DNA of 59,164 bases from Micrococcaceae bacterium (GTDB taxonomy: Bacteria > Actinomycetota > Actinomycetes > Actinomycetales > Micrococcaceae): positions 1 through 59,164 of the forward strand of contig JAKDMV010000003.1 in the NCBI GenBank assembly GCA_030452125.1. The letters run 5' to 3'. Below the pieces are notes generated by a model. That model did no database searches. It saw only the letters and a list, made by a program, of their open reading frames with translations, and was not told the origin of the DNA. Positions 1 through 7,167 of this stretch are shown piece after piece (position 1 is the stretch's first letter; each line of letters opens with the position of its first letter). Made by a program: the position numbers and the translations under genes.

Positions 1-623
1 CGGTCATGGACGGGGCCGTCATCCAGGCCGCCACCGTGCAATCGCTGGCCCAGGGTTTCCGTGTGGCGCAGGTGTTCGACATCATCCGCGGCATCACCGA
101 GCGCTGCGATGCCGCAGTGATGGTGATGACGTACTGGAACCCGGTATTGCGTCTGGGCGTCGACGAGTTCTCGCGTCGCTTGGCAGAGGCCGGAGGCGCC
201 GGGCTGATCACCCCGGACTTGGTCCCCGATGAAGCCTCCGAATGGTTCGAGGCCTCCGATAAATACGACCTCGACCGGGTGTTCCTCGTGGCCCCGAGCT
301 CCACCCCCGAGCGGATGCGCGCCACGGTCGAAGCCAGCCGCGGCTTCGTCTACTGCGTATCGATTATGGGGGTCACCGGGGCCCGCACCTCGGTGTCCTC
401 CGCCGCGCAGGCCGTCGTGGAGGCCGCCCGGGAGGCCGGGGCACCCCGGGCCTGCGTCGGGCTCGGGGTTTCCAAGGCCGAGCATGTGCGTGAAATCGGC
501 GCCTACGCCGACGGTGTGATCGTGGGGACGGCCCTGGTCGCGGCCCTGCGCGACGGAGGAGTCGACGCCGTGGCCGCATTGGCCGCCGAACTGAGCGGAC
601 GCAACCCGGTGGCGGCCTCCTGA
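1..623 (+). CDS. trpA: Tryptophan synthase alpha subunit (3' part)
   Basis: Cytoplasmic partner of TrpB; the family cleaves indole-3-glycerol phosphate to indole and glyceraldehyde 3-phosphate in tryptophan synthesis. The window opens inside the gene. The frame is open from base 3, and the ATG at 6 is internal: V-M-D-G belongs to the family's DPVMDGP segment. About the first 60 of roughly 270 residues, including the catalytic Glu/Asp pair, therefore lie outside. The visible part has the phosphate-binding loop SIMGVTGAR and the GLGVS motif of a TIM barrel, and it ends in a normal TGA. trpB would be expected just upstream. The downstream neighbours normally expected in relatives (lgt, gltB, gltD) are not intact here. 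Confidence 0.95.
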   Translation, partial: VMDGAVIQAATVQSLAQGFRVAQVFDIIRGITERCDAAVMVMTYWNPVLRLGVDEFSRRLAEAGGAGLITPDLVPDEASEWFEASDKYDLDRVFLVAPSSTPERMRATVEASRGFVYCVSIMGVTGARTSVSSAAQAVVEAAREAGAPRACVGLGVSKAEHVREIGAYADGVIVGTALVAALRDGGVDAVAALAAELSGRNPVAAS

Positions 624-642
624 ACCAAGGGAGGACGGGACC

Positions 643-726
643 ATGCCGTCGTCGTCCCGGTCCGGGGCTTGGCTGCTACGTCACATGTGGGCTGCCGTAG
701 ATACTTCGGGCCGGGATCTGCTGTAG
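643..726 (+). other. Short SD-led ORF in the trpA-gltD gap (doubtful)
   Basis: A 27-codon ATG frame starts 8 bases after a good Shine-Dalgarno (GGAGG at 630-634) and ends in TAG at 724-726. I do not recognise the peptide, which begins MPSSSRSGAW. It may be the surviving start of a deleted gene that followed trpA (lgt in relatives), but the residues do not resemble the start of Lgt. It could equally be chance. Confidence 0.15.
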
Positions 727-812
727 AGTTCCACAGTGAGGACGGTCGTGTGACCGGCGTCATGGCTTTCGAAGAGGAATCCATGGGGAATGCGAATAGG
801 CCACCGGCCTGA

Positions 813-1118
813 ATGATGCGTTGTCCCGCCGTCTTCACGCTTTCGGATCCGGGAAACACCGGGCCGGAACCCGCCGGCCTGGATGAACGGGCCGGGATCG
901 ATTTTGATGACCGGGGCAGTGTCGCCCGAGACGGTTACTACATGACCAACACGCCAGGCGTGTTTGCGACCGGGGATTCCGGACGTGGGCAGGCGCTGGT
1001 CGTGTGGGCCATTGCAGCGGGTTGCTTCTGCACCGCCGCGATGGACGAGTACCTGATGGGTGTGAGCCGGCTGCCCGCCCCCGTGGCGCCGCGCGTTCGC
1101 CCCATCGACATGATGTGA
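813..1118 (+). pseudogene. gltD: Truncated C-terminal remnant of glutamate synthase small subunit
   Basis: About 90 residues clearly match the last fifth of GltD, the NADPH/FAD small subunit of glutamate synthase. Visible motifs are TGPEPAGL, the FAD-binding GVFATGDSGRGQ, VVWAIAAG and the terminal LPAPVAPRVRPI. The family protein is about 480 residues, and only 189 bases separate this frame from trpA, so the N-terminal glutamine-oxidoreductase part and the first Rossmann fold are gone. Upstream of 813 the homology breaks up. A second frame around 738-809 reads EDGRVTGV before a stop, which could be an older frameshifted piece of the same gene. No start codon with a ribosome binding site suits this fragment. 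It sits directly before pyk, where gltD ends in related genomes. Confidence 0.85.
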
Positions 1119-1166
1119 GGGTCGCGGATTCGTCCGCGTCCCCGTTTTCGGACGAGATAAGGCGGA

Positions 1167-1172
1167 TAGGCT
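1167..1172 (+). promoter_or_regulatory. Leaderless -10 of pyk (TAGGCT)
   Basis: TAGGCT lies exactly 6 bases before the pyk ATG, and there is no Shine-Dalgarno. Transcription would begin at or next to the start codon. Confidence 0.6.
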
Positions 1173-1178
1173 TTCGGT

Positions 1179-2720
1179 ATGAGACGCGCAAAGATTGTGG
1201 CCACTTTTGGGCCGGCCATTGGAACCTTCGAGAAGACGCTCCAGGCGCTCCAGGCCGGTGTGGACGTGGCCCGGCTGAACATGAGCCACGGCGAGTATTC
1301 AACCCACGCCGAGAACCTGGCCAACGTCCGTCAGGCGTCGGAGAAGCTCGGGCGCCCGGTCGGCGTGTTCGCCGATCTCCAGGGCCCGAAGATCCGGCTC
1401 GGACGGTTTTCCGACGGCCCGCACCTGTTGGAGGTCGGTGACCGGTTCACCGTCACCATCGACGACATCGAGGGCACCAAGGACATCTGCTCCACGACGT
1501 TCAAGGGCCTGCCCCAGGACGTTGAGGTGGGAGATCGCCTGCTCATCAACGACGGCAAGGTCGGCCTGCGTGCGGTCGAAGTCGATGACCGCAAGGTCGT
1601 CACAGAGGTCATCGTCGGTGGAGAGGTGTCCAACAACAAGGGCATCAACCTCCCCGGCGTCGCGGTCAACGTCCCGGCACTGAGCGAGAAGGACGAAGAC
1701 GACCTGCGCTGGGCCCTGCGCGCCGGGGTGGACATGATCGCCCTGTCCTTTGTCCGCAACGCCTCGGACATCGAACGGGTCCACGAGATCATGGACGAGG
1801 AAGGCCGCCGACTTCCGGTGATCGCCAAGATCGAAAAGCCGCAGGCCGTTGATCACCTCGAGGAGATCATCGACGCCTTCGACTCGATCATGGTGGCCCG
1901 TGGCGACCTCGGGGTGGAACTGCCGCTGGAACAGGTTCCGCTGGTCCAGAAACGTGCCGTGGAACTGGCGCGGCGCTGGGCCAAGCCGGTCATCGTCGCG
2001 ACCCAGGTGCTCGAATCGATGATCGAGTCACCCACGCCGACCCGCGCCGAGGCGTCGGACTGCGCCAACGCCGTTCTCGACGGTGCCGACGCGGTCATGC
2101 TCTCGGGGGAGACCTCGGTGGGCCAGTACCCGATCGAGACCATCGAGACGATGGCACGGATCATCTCCGCGACCGAGGACCACGGATTGGAGCGCATCCC
2201 CGCGCTCGGCACGCTGCCGCGCACCCGCGGCGGAGCCATCACCCGCGCCGCCGTGGAGATCGCCGACCAGCTGGACGCCAAGTTCATCGTCGCCTTCACC
2301 CAGTCCGGTGATTCGGCACGTCGCCTGTCGCGGCTGCGCCCCTCGGAGCCGGTGCTCGGCTTCACTCCGTTGAAGCACACCTACAACATCCTGACGTTGG
2401 TCTGGGGCGTGCAGCCCCGCCTCGTCGACTACGCCGACCACACCGATAAGATGACGGCCCAGGTCGACCAATCGCTGCAGGCCGAGGGGCTGGCCGAGGT
2501 CAACGACATGGTCGTGATCGCCGCCGGTTCACCTCCCGGGCAGGCCGGTTCCACGAATTCGCTGCGGATCCACCGGGTCGGGGACATCGCCGACGCCGGC
2601 CAGCTGCTGGAAGGCAGCAAGAACCAGGCACCTTTCCGGGAGAAGGTCGGCCCCTGGCGGACCAAGGCCCAGGCGGCCGAAGGCCAGCCGGCCAACCCGC
2701 CGAGGCCCGACGGCGACTAG
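1179..2720 (+). CDS. pyk: Pyruvate kinase
   Basis: Catalyses phosphoenolpyruvate + ADP to pyruvate + ATP, the last step of glycolysis, in the cytoplasm. The 513-residue protein has the family N-terminus (RRAKIVATFGPA), the substrate-binding LNMSHG and GPKIRLGRF, the catalytic lysine in IAKIEKPQAV, and the signature MVARGDLGVELP near residue 245. A C-terminal alpha/beta domain follows. The last 30 or so residues form a Pro/Ala-rich tail beyond the usual 470-490 residue length. The ATG is favoured because the conserved N-terminus begins immediately and a -10 box sits 6 bases upstream. The gene converges on the ANTAR regulator across a GC-rich hairpin. Confidence 0.97.
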   Translation: MRRAKIVATFGPAIGTFEKTLQALQAGVDVARLNMSHGEYSTHAENLANVRQASEKLGRPVGVFADLQGPKIRLGRFSDGPHLLEVGDRFTVTIDDIEGTKDICSTTFKGLPQDVEVGDRLLINDGKVGLRAVEVDDRKVVTEVIVGGEVSNNKGINLPGVAVNVPALSEKDEDDLRWALRAGVDMIALSFVRNASDIERVHEIMDEEGRRLPVIAKIEKPQAVDHLEEIIDAFDSIMVARGDLGVELPLEQVPLVQKRAVELARRWAKPVIVATQVLESMIESPTPTRAEASDCANAVLDGADAVMLSGETSVGQYPIETIETMARIISATEDHGLERIPALGTLPRTRGGAITRAAVEIADQLDAKFIVAFTQSGDSARRLSRLRPSEPVLGFTPLKHTYNILTLVWGVQPRLVDYADHTDKMTAQVDQSLQAEGLAEVNDMVVIAAGSPPGQAGSTNSLRIHRVGDIADAGQLLEGSKNQAPFREKVGPWRTKAQAAEGQPANPPRPDGD

Positions 2721-2742
2721 GCCCAAAGGGCCACAGACAACT

Positions 2743-2800
2743 GAAGTCCGCCCGTGGTGGGGCCCCCCCCCGTGGGGCGCCCCCCCCCGGGGGGGACTTC
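2743..2800. terminator. Hairpin with long C/G runs between pyk and the response regulator
   Basis: GAAGTCC (2743-2749) pairs with GGACTTC (2794-2800). The inner bases are runs of nine C (2763-2771), nine C (2780-2788) and seven G (2789-2795), which can extend the stem in several registers. It lies between two convergent genes and probably ends both transcripts. There is no T-tract. Confidence 0.6.
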
Positions 2801-2848
2801 GTTGGTGCCAGGCAACTTGCACCTTTTCAGGAAGAAGCTGCCGGTCGG

Positions 2849-3451
2849 CTACTTCACCTGGGCGATGATGGTCTCGGCGACCTCGCGCATGCTCAGTCGC
2901 CGGTCCATCGACGTCTTCTGGATCCACCGGAAGGCCTCGGGTTCGGTCAACCCCATTTTGGTAGTCAAGACGGATTTGGCGCGCTCGACCAGCTTGCGGG
3001 TGGCGAACTGCTCCTGCAGGTCATCGACCTCGCGTTCGAGGGCGATGACCTCCTCGTGGCGGGACAGGGCGATTTCAATGGCCGGGATCAAGTCGTTCGG
3101 GCTGAACGGCTTCACGACGTAGGCCATGGCACCGGCTTCGCGGGCCCGCTCGACGAGTTCCTTCTGGCTGAAGGCGGTGAGCAGGACGACGGGGGCGATC
3201 CGCTCCTTGACGATGATCTCCGCGGCAGAGATCCCGTCCATCACGGGCATCTTCACGTCCATCAGGACAAGATCGGGGCGGTGCTCACGGACCAGGTCCA
3301 CCGCCTTCTCACCGTTATCTGCTTCGGCGACGACCTCGAACCCCTCACCCGTGAGGATCTCGACGATATCCAGCCGGATGAGGGTCTCGTCCTCGGCGAC
3401 AACTACCCGGCGGGCCGGCGAGGGAGTTGCCTCGGCTGTGTCTTCTGTCAT
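2849..3451 (-). CDS. Response regulator with ANTAR RNA-binding domain (PdtaR type)
   Basis: A 200-residue two-domain regulator. Residues 15-130 are a receiver domain with the acidic pair E20/D21, the phospho-acceptor D65 in DLVLMDVKMP, T92 and the lysine of VVKPFS. Residues 135-197 are an ANTAR domain (LVERAKSVLTTKMGLTEPEAFRWIQ). In this family phosphorylation lets the ANTAR domain bind dual-hexaloop RNA and prevent transcription termination. The likely partner is a PdtaS-like histidine kinase, which is not in this window. A CAGGAG ribosome site precedes the ATG. It is the only obvious signalling protein here. Its RNA targets cannot be identified from the sequence. Confidence 0.93.
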   Translation of the reverse strand: MTEDTAEATPSPARRVVVAEDETLIRLDIVEILTGEGFEVVAEADNGEKAVDLVREHRPDLVLMDVKMPVMDGISAAEIIVKERIAPVVLLTAFSQKELVERAREAGAMAYVVKPFSPNDLIPAIEIALSRHEEVIALEREVDDLQEQFATRKLVERAKSVLTTKMGLTEPEAFRWIQKTSMDRRLSMREVAETIIAQVK

Positions 3452-3605
3452 GGTGATTCTCCTGGCTGCCCCGGGAAATCGGGGCGGTGGGTTCTCGGAT
3501 TCAGTAACAAGCCTATCGGCATGTAGAGTTGTTTAGCGCACCGCGTGACTGTGATGTTCTGCCCGTTTGATTCGGGCGGTTTGACAAGTCCGCGGGGCGA
3601 GTTGG

Positions 3606-3686
3606 GCCCGAGTGGCGGAATGGCAGACGCGTCGCACTCAAAATGCGATATCGAGAGATGTGTGGGTTCGAGTCCCACCTCGGGCA
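3606..3686 (+). tRNA. tRNA-Leu (anticodon CAA)
   Basis: The acceptor stem GCCCGAG (3606-3612) pairs with CTCGGGC (3679-3685), with discriminator A at 3686. The anticodon stem TCGCA/TGCGA flanks the loop CTCAAAA, so the anticodon is CAA and decodes UUG. A long variable arm and a T-arm with GGTTCGAGTCC confirm a class II tRNA. CCA is not encoded. Confidence 0.97.
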
Positions 3687-3694
3687 CCGATCGG

Positions 3695-3732
3695 CCCCGA
3701 CCCCCGGATGACCGGGGATCGGGGTCTTTTTC
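3695..3732 (+). terminator. Terminator of tRNA-Leu
   Basis: A strong hairpin (CCCCGACCCCCGG with CCGGGGATCGGGG, one mismatch) is followed by TCTTTTT. This is a classic intrinsic terminator placed 9 bases after the tRNA. Confidence 0.85.
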
Positions 3733-4216
3733 GTGGGCGGAGCCCCTGGCCTTTCCGGGTCTCCGGGGCGCTGGAAGTGGCGATCTTCAGACACCGCTGC
3801 GTGACCTTGTCTGCCGGTCGGTGCAGCAGCACAGGGCCGGCGACGCACGCGGCATGCACGAACCCAGCGAGGTGCTGGAAGGCCGGCAGGTTCTGGGCGG
3901 ATGCCTCGCGGTCATGGGAGTGGGCAGCGGTCCCGCGTCTCACTGACCGCATACGGCCGGCGCGGTATCGGTGATGGACAAGTGCCCCGGGGGGAGCTGC
4001 TGCATGAGTTGGACCAAGACTTTGCCGCCCTTCTGCTCGTGTGGGCGCGCCACCATGATCACCCGATCGCCATGGCTGGTGGTGGTGTTTGAACATCGCG
4101 GAACCGTCGAGACGTCTTTCTCCGCCCCCGGCGTTTGGGCTGGGTGCTGACGCCCTGCAGTTCTGAACCGGACGGCGGGTACCTCGGCGAGCCAGGGGAG
4201 CGTCAGTCGTCCAGGA
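3733..4216. other. Gene-poor stretch after tRNA-Leu
   Basis: No convincing gene in 484 bases. Several short open frames exist on both strands but none starts from a ribosome site or matches a family I know. Minus-strand frames read protein-like pieces (for example QNLPAFQHLAGFVHAAC around 3830-3895 and RVIMVARPHEQKGG around 4020-4070) in different phases, so a decayed gene is possible but not shown. Confidence 0.5.
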
Positions 4217-5152
4217 TCATGGTCTTGTTCCTGGAGTCCTGTGGCGGGGCATGCTGGCCGACGCTGGTCGGAGGGGGCCTGGAGGCTCCCGGGGGGCGGC
4301 AGCGGCGGAAACCGGCTCCGTAGTCGGGAGCGCCCCGGGGGATGCGACGGCGACGAGGGGGAGGTCCTGCTCTTGGCCCCACGCCGTCCAATAGGCTGTG
4401 GGGCGGGTGGCAAAGGAACGAGTCAGTTCTTCGCGGGTGCCACCGACGAGGCGGGTGAGTCGTTCGGCGAAGTGTGGTTCGATCGCCGCGACGGCAACGA
4501 ATCCGTCGGCTGTTGCGTACACTCCATACGCAGGTATCGCACCGCCGAGGACGGCACCGGGAGAGGTGAGTCCGTGCCGGGTGCCGGCGGCTGCGGCGTG
4601 CGCCGCCTCTTCGAGGACCACCTTCTCGTGGACGCCCTGAAGGCCCTGGTCGCGCTGACGCAACGCCGAAAGGGTGGCGACCACTGCGCGTTCGGAACCC
4701 AGGATGTCGGCGACCGGTACCAGCGGCAGGGCCGGGGGAAGCAGTGTTCCATGCTCGGCCTGGTAGGTGAGGTCGTGACCTGGCTGCTCGGCCCGGGCGC
4801 CGTCGTGCCCGACGATTTCCACCAGGGCGATGCCGCGGGTCTTCAGTATCTCGCCGAGATCAAGCCGGGCGAGGGCCGAGGGGCGCATCGACGTCAGCAG
4901 GACGTCGGCATCGGTGAGAAGTTCTTCGAACTCCGACCTGCTGGCCGGGTCCTTCAAGTCCAGGGGGACGACGTCCTGCCCCGTGACGAGTTCCTCATAC
5001 CAGTGGGGGGCGACGCTCCGGAGCGGGTCGCCCTGCGGTGGTTCGACCTTGATGACGGTTGCTCCGAGCTCGGTCAGCCGGGATGCGGCCAACGGCCCCG
5101 GGAGGTTGATGGCAACCGAGACCACGACAATGCCTGACAGCGGGTGGGACAT
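4217..5152 (-). CDS. Class III (CaiB/BaiF) CoA-transferase, possibly glutarate-specific
   Basis: Family III CoA-transferases move CoA between carboxylic acids through an aspartyl-CoA intermediate. The 311-residue protein opens with the family's SGIVVVSVAINLPGPLAASRLTELGA and IKVEPPQGDP. The catalytic aspartate is D127 in GHDLTY. A YGVYATADGFVAVAA segment follows near residue 218. The protein is shorter than typical members (360-400), and its last 30 residues are a Pro/Ala-rich tail unlike the family end, so the C-terminus may be worn or belong to a short subfamily. It diverges from the TetR gene, with glutaryl-CoA dehydrogenase beyond. In known glutarate degradation such a transferase feeds the dehydrogenase, so I infer glutarate as a possible substrate. 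AGGAGA precedes the ATG. Confidence 0.82.
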   Translation of the reverse strand: MSHPLSGIVVVSVAINLPGPLAASRLTELGATVIKVEPPQGDPLRSVAPHWYEELVTGQDVVPLDLKDPASRSEFEELLTDADVLLTSMRPSALARLDLGEILKTRGIALVEIVGHDGARAEQPGHDLTYQAEHGTLLPPALPLVPVADILGSERAVVATLSALRQRDQGLQGVHEKVVLEEAAHAAAAGTRHGLTSPGAVLGGAIPAYGVYATADGFVAVAAIEPHFAERLTRLVGGTREELTRSFATRPTAYWTAWGQEQDLPLVAVASPGALPTTEPVSAAAAPREPPGPLRPASASMPRHRTPGTRP

Positions 5153-5234
5153 GAACTCTCCTAATGACTGTGACCTGAATTACTCTTTGTACAGTTGTGC
5201 AGCATGCAGTTCGATCGTTCAATGGTTTGTGGTC

Positions 5235-5240
5235 TAGCAT
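5235..5240 (+). promoter_or_regulatory. Leaderless -10 of the TetR gene (TAGCAT)
   Basis: TAGCAT ends 6 bases before the GTG at 5247. The 94-base divergent gap (5153-5246) must also hold the CoA-transferase promoter and any TetR operator. I see no clear perfect palindrome longer than GCATGC or CGATCG. Confidence 0.45.
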
Positions 5241-5246
5241 AGCCTT

Positions 5247-5861
5247 GTGGATAGAACGAAGGCATCAAACCCGGCAGGCCTGTCGACGGCATGGTCCTCC
5301 AACGACCTGACCTCCAAGGCCCGGATCCGCAATGCGGCGCTCACCCTGTTTGCGCAGCAGGGGGAGGACGGCACTTCCATGCGGGCGATCGCCACGGCAG
5401 CCGGGGTGACCGTCGGGCTGGTCACCCATCACTATGGGACCAAGGACGGGTTGCGGGAGGCCGTGGACACCCTCGTCGTCGAGCTCTTCGCCGATACCCT
5501 CGCAGCCTTGCCGAACGAGGGGGGCCCTCGCCGGGTCCTCGGCTTGCGGGACGAGGCCGTGGCCGGGATGCTGCACGCCAATCCGACGATCGTCGACTAT
5601 CTGCGGCGGTCCCTCCTGCACGGACCGGGACGCCCCGGCGACATCCTGAGCCGGCTGGCCGCGTTGACGGCCGAGCAGACCCGCGTCCTGCGGGACGCCG
5701 GAGTGGTGTCGACTGATCGCAGTGTCACCGAGCAGACGGTCACCACGATCGTCCGCCAGCTCGGGCGGCAGCTGCTGCAACCACTGGCCAATCGCATCGT
5801 CGACGAGTTCGGCGAACCCGGCGAAAACGCCCCGGAACTCTATGTGGGCGTCAAATCCTGA
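5247..5861 (+). CDS. TetR family transcriptional regulator
   Basis: A 204-residue regulator with an N-terminal helix-turn-helix at about residues 25-70 (SKARIRNAALTLFAQQG, then MRAIATAAGVTVGLVTHHYGTKDGL). The rest is a variable all-helical ligand and dimerisation domain. TetR proteins usually repress neighbouring genes until a ligand binds. Here the neighbours are a CoA-transferase (divergent) and glutaryl-CoA dehydrogenase (81 bases downstream on the same strand), so a CoA-thioester or dicarboxylate ligand is plausible. The ligand itself is not predictable. The GTG is chosen from its -10 box. It lies 95 bases from the divergent start. Confidence 0.9.
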   Translation: MDRTKASNPAGLSTAWSSNDLTSKARIRNAALTLFAQQGEDGTSMRAIATAAGVTVGLVTHHYGTKDGLREAVDTLVVELFADTLAALPNEGGPRRVLGLRDEAVAGMLHANPTIVDYLRRSLLHGPGRPGDILSRLAALTAEQTRVLRDAGVVSTDRSVTEQTVTTIVRQLGRQLLQPLANRIVDEFGEPGENAPELYVGVKS

Positions 5862-5942
5862 TCGGCAGGCACCGTCCCCCCGGTGGGACCCCGGACTCCG
5901 TGCCCGGCACCGTATGATCGCCCTGTAAACGTTCAAAGGAGA

Positions 5943-7124
5943 ATGATGTCAGCACGGATTACGCCCGCCACCGCTTCCGATGTCCTGGACCTCGATGGTC
6001 TGTTGAGCGCCCCCGAGCTCGAACTGCGCTCCACGGTCCGCGCCTTCGTGGACTCACGGATCCGACCGAACATCGCCACCTGGTACGAGGAGGCCCGTTT
6101 CCCCGTGGAACTGGCCCGTGAACTCGGCAGCCTGGGCTTGCTGGGCATGCACTTGGAGGGGTATGGCTGTCCGGGCCGCAGTGCCGTCGAATACGGGATC
6201 GCGGCGATGGAACTGGAGGCCGGTGATTCGGGTCTGCGGACCTTCGTCTCGGTCCAGGGGTCCTTGGCCATGTCGGCGATCCACCGGTTCGGTACCGAGG
6301 AGCAGAAGAACAAGTATCTGCCGTCGATGGCCGCCGGAGAGGTCATCGGCTGTTTCGGACTCACCGAGCCCACCGCCGGATCGGACCCGTCGGCGATGGC
6401 CACCACCGCGGTGCACGACGGCGATGGATGGGTCCTCAACGGCGCCAAACGGTGGATCGGGTTGGCTACCATCGCCCAGATCGCCGTGATCTGGGCCATG
6501 ACCGACGAGGGGGTCCGCGGTTTCCTGGTGCCCACCGACGTCGCAGGCTTCACGGCCACCGTGATCGAACCGAAGCTGTCGATGCGCGCCTCCATCCAAT
6601 GCGATCTGACCTTCGAGGACGTGCGGTTGCCGGATTCGGCGTTGCTCCCCGGTGCGAAGGGGCTGCGCGGCCCGTTCTCCTGCCTGAACGAGGCCCGCTA
6701 CGGGATCATCTGGGGCGCGATGGGAGCTGCCAGGGATTCCTACGAATCCGCCCTGGAGTATTCCAAGGAGCGGATGCAGTTCGATCAGCCGCTGGCCGGG
6801 TACCAGATCACCCAGGTCAAGCTGGTGGATATGCTTCTGGAGATCCAGAAGGGCACGCTGCTGGCCATCCATACCGGACGGCTCAAGGATGCAGGAACCC
6901 TGGAGCCGGTGCAGATCTCGGTCGGAAAGCTGAACAACTGCCGGGAGGCGATCTGGATCTGTCGGGAGGCGCGGACGGTCCTGGGCGGTAACGGGATCAC
7001 CTTGGACCATGCGCCGATGCGCCATGCGAACAACCTCGAATCGGTGCGCACCTACGAGGGGACCGACGAGGTCCACACCTTGATCCTGGGCAACCACATC
7101 ACCGGCATCCCGGCCTTCAGATGA
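5943..7124 (+). CDS. gcdH: Acyl-CoA dehydrogenase, probably glutaryl-CoA dehydrogenase
   Basis: An FAD flavoprotein that, in the GCDH subfamily, oxidises and decarboxylates glutaryl-CoA to crotonyl-CoA in lysine, tryptophan and glutarate breakdown. The 393-residue length fits GCDH. Motifs include CFGLTEPTAGSDPS for FAD/substrate, the GCDH-like GPFSCLNEARYGIIWG, the catalytic glutamate in RTYEGTDEVHTLILG, and the C-terminal ITGIPAF. Assignment to GCDH rather than a general acyl-CoA dehydrogenase rests on these subfamily motifs and the adjacent CoA-transferase. An ATG at 5943 (or 5946) after AAAGGAG is chosen over the longer frame from 5883, which has no ribosome site. The gene converges on the Sua5-type gene. 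Confidence 0.88.
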   Translation: MMSARITPATASDVLDLDGLLSAPELELRSTVRAFVDSRIRPNIATWYEEARFPVELARELGSLGLLGMHLEGYGCPGRSAVEYGIAAMELEAGDSGLRTFVSVQGSLAMSAIHRFGTEEQKNKYLPSMAAGEVIGCFGLTEPTAGSDPSAMATTAVHDGDGWVLNGAKRWIGLATIAQIAVIWAMTDEGVRGFLVPTDVAGFTATVIEPKLSMRASIQCDLTFEDVRLPDSALLPGAKGLRGPFSCLNEARYGIIWGAMGAARDSYESALEYSKERMQFDQPLAGYQITQVKLVDMLLEIQKGTLLAIHTGRLKDAGTLEPVQISVGKLNNCREAIWICREARTVLGGNGITLDHAPMRHANNLESVRTYEGTDEVHTLILGNHITGIPAFR

Positions 7125-7136
7125 GGACCGGCGGTG

Positions 7137-7161
7137 GGGCCCCGCGACTGGTTCGGGGCCC
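7137..7161. terminator. Hairpin between convergent gcdH and Sua5-type gene
   Basis: GGGCCCCG (7137-7144) pairs with CGGGGCCC (7154-7161) around a 9-base loop. No T-tract, but the position between two gene ends fits a shared terminator. Confidence 0.45.
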
Positions 7162-7167
7162 GACCAG

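Noticed and set aside
3581-3586. TTGACA as the -35 of tRNA-Leu
   Set aside because: Only 19 bases lie between it and the mature tRNA 5' end, so a -10 at normal spacing would fall inside the tRNA.
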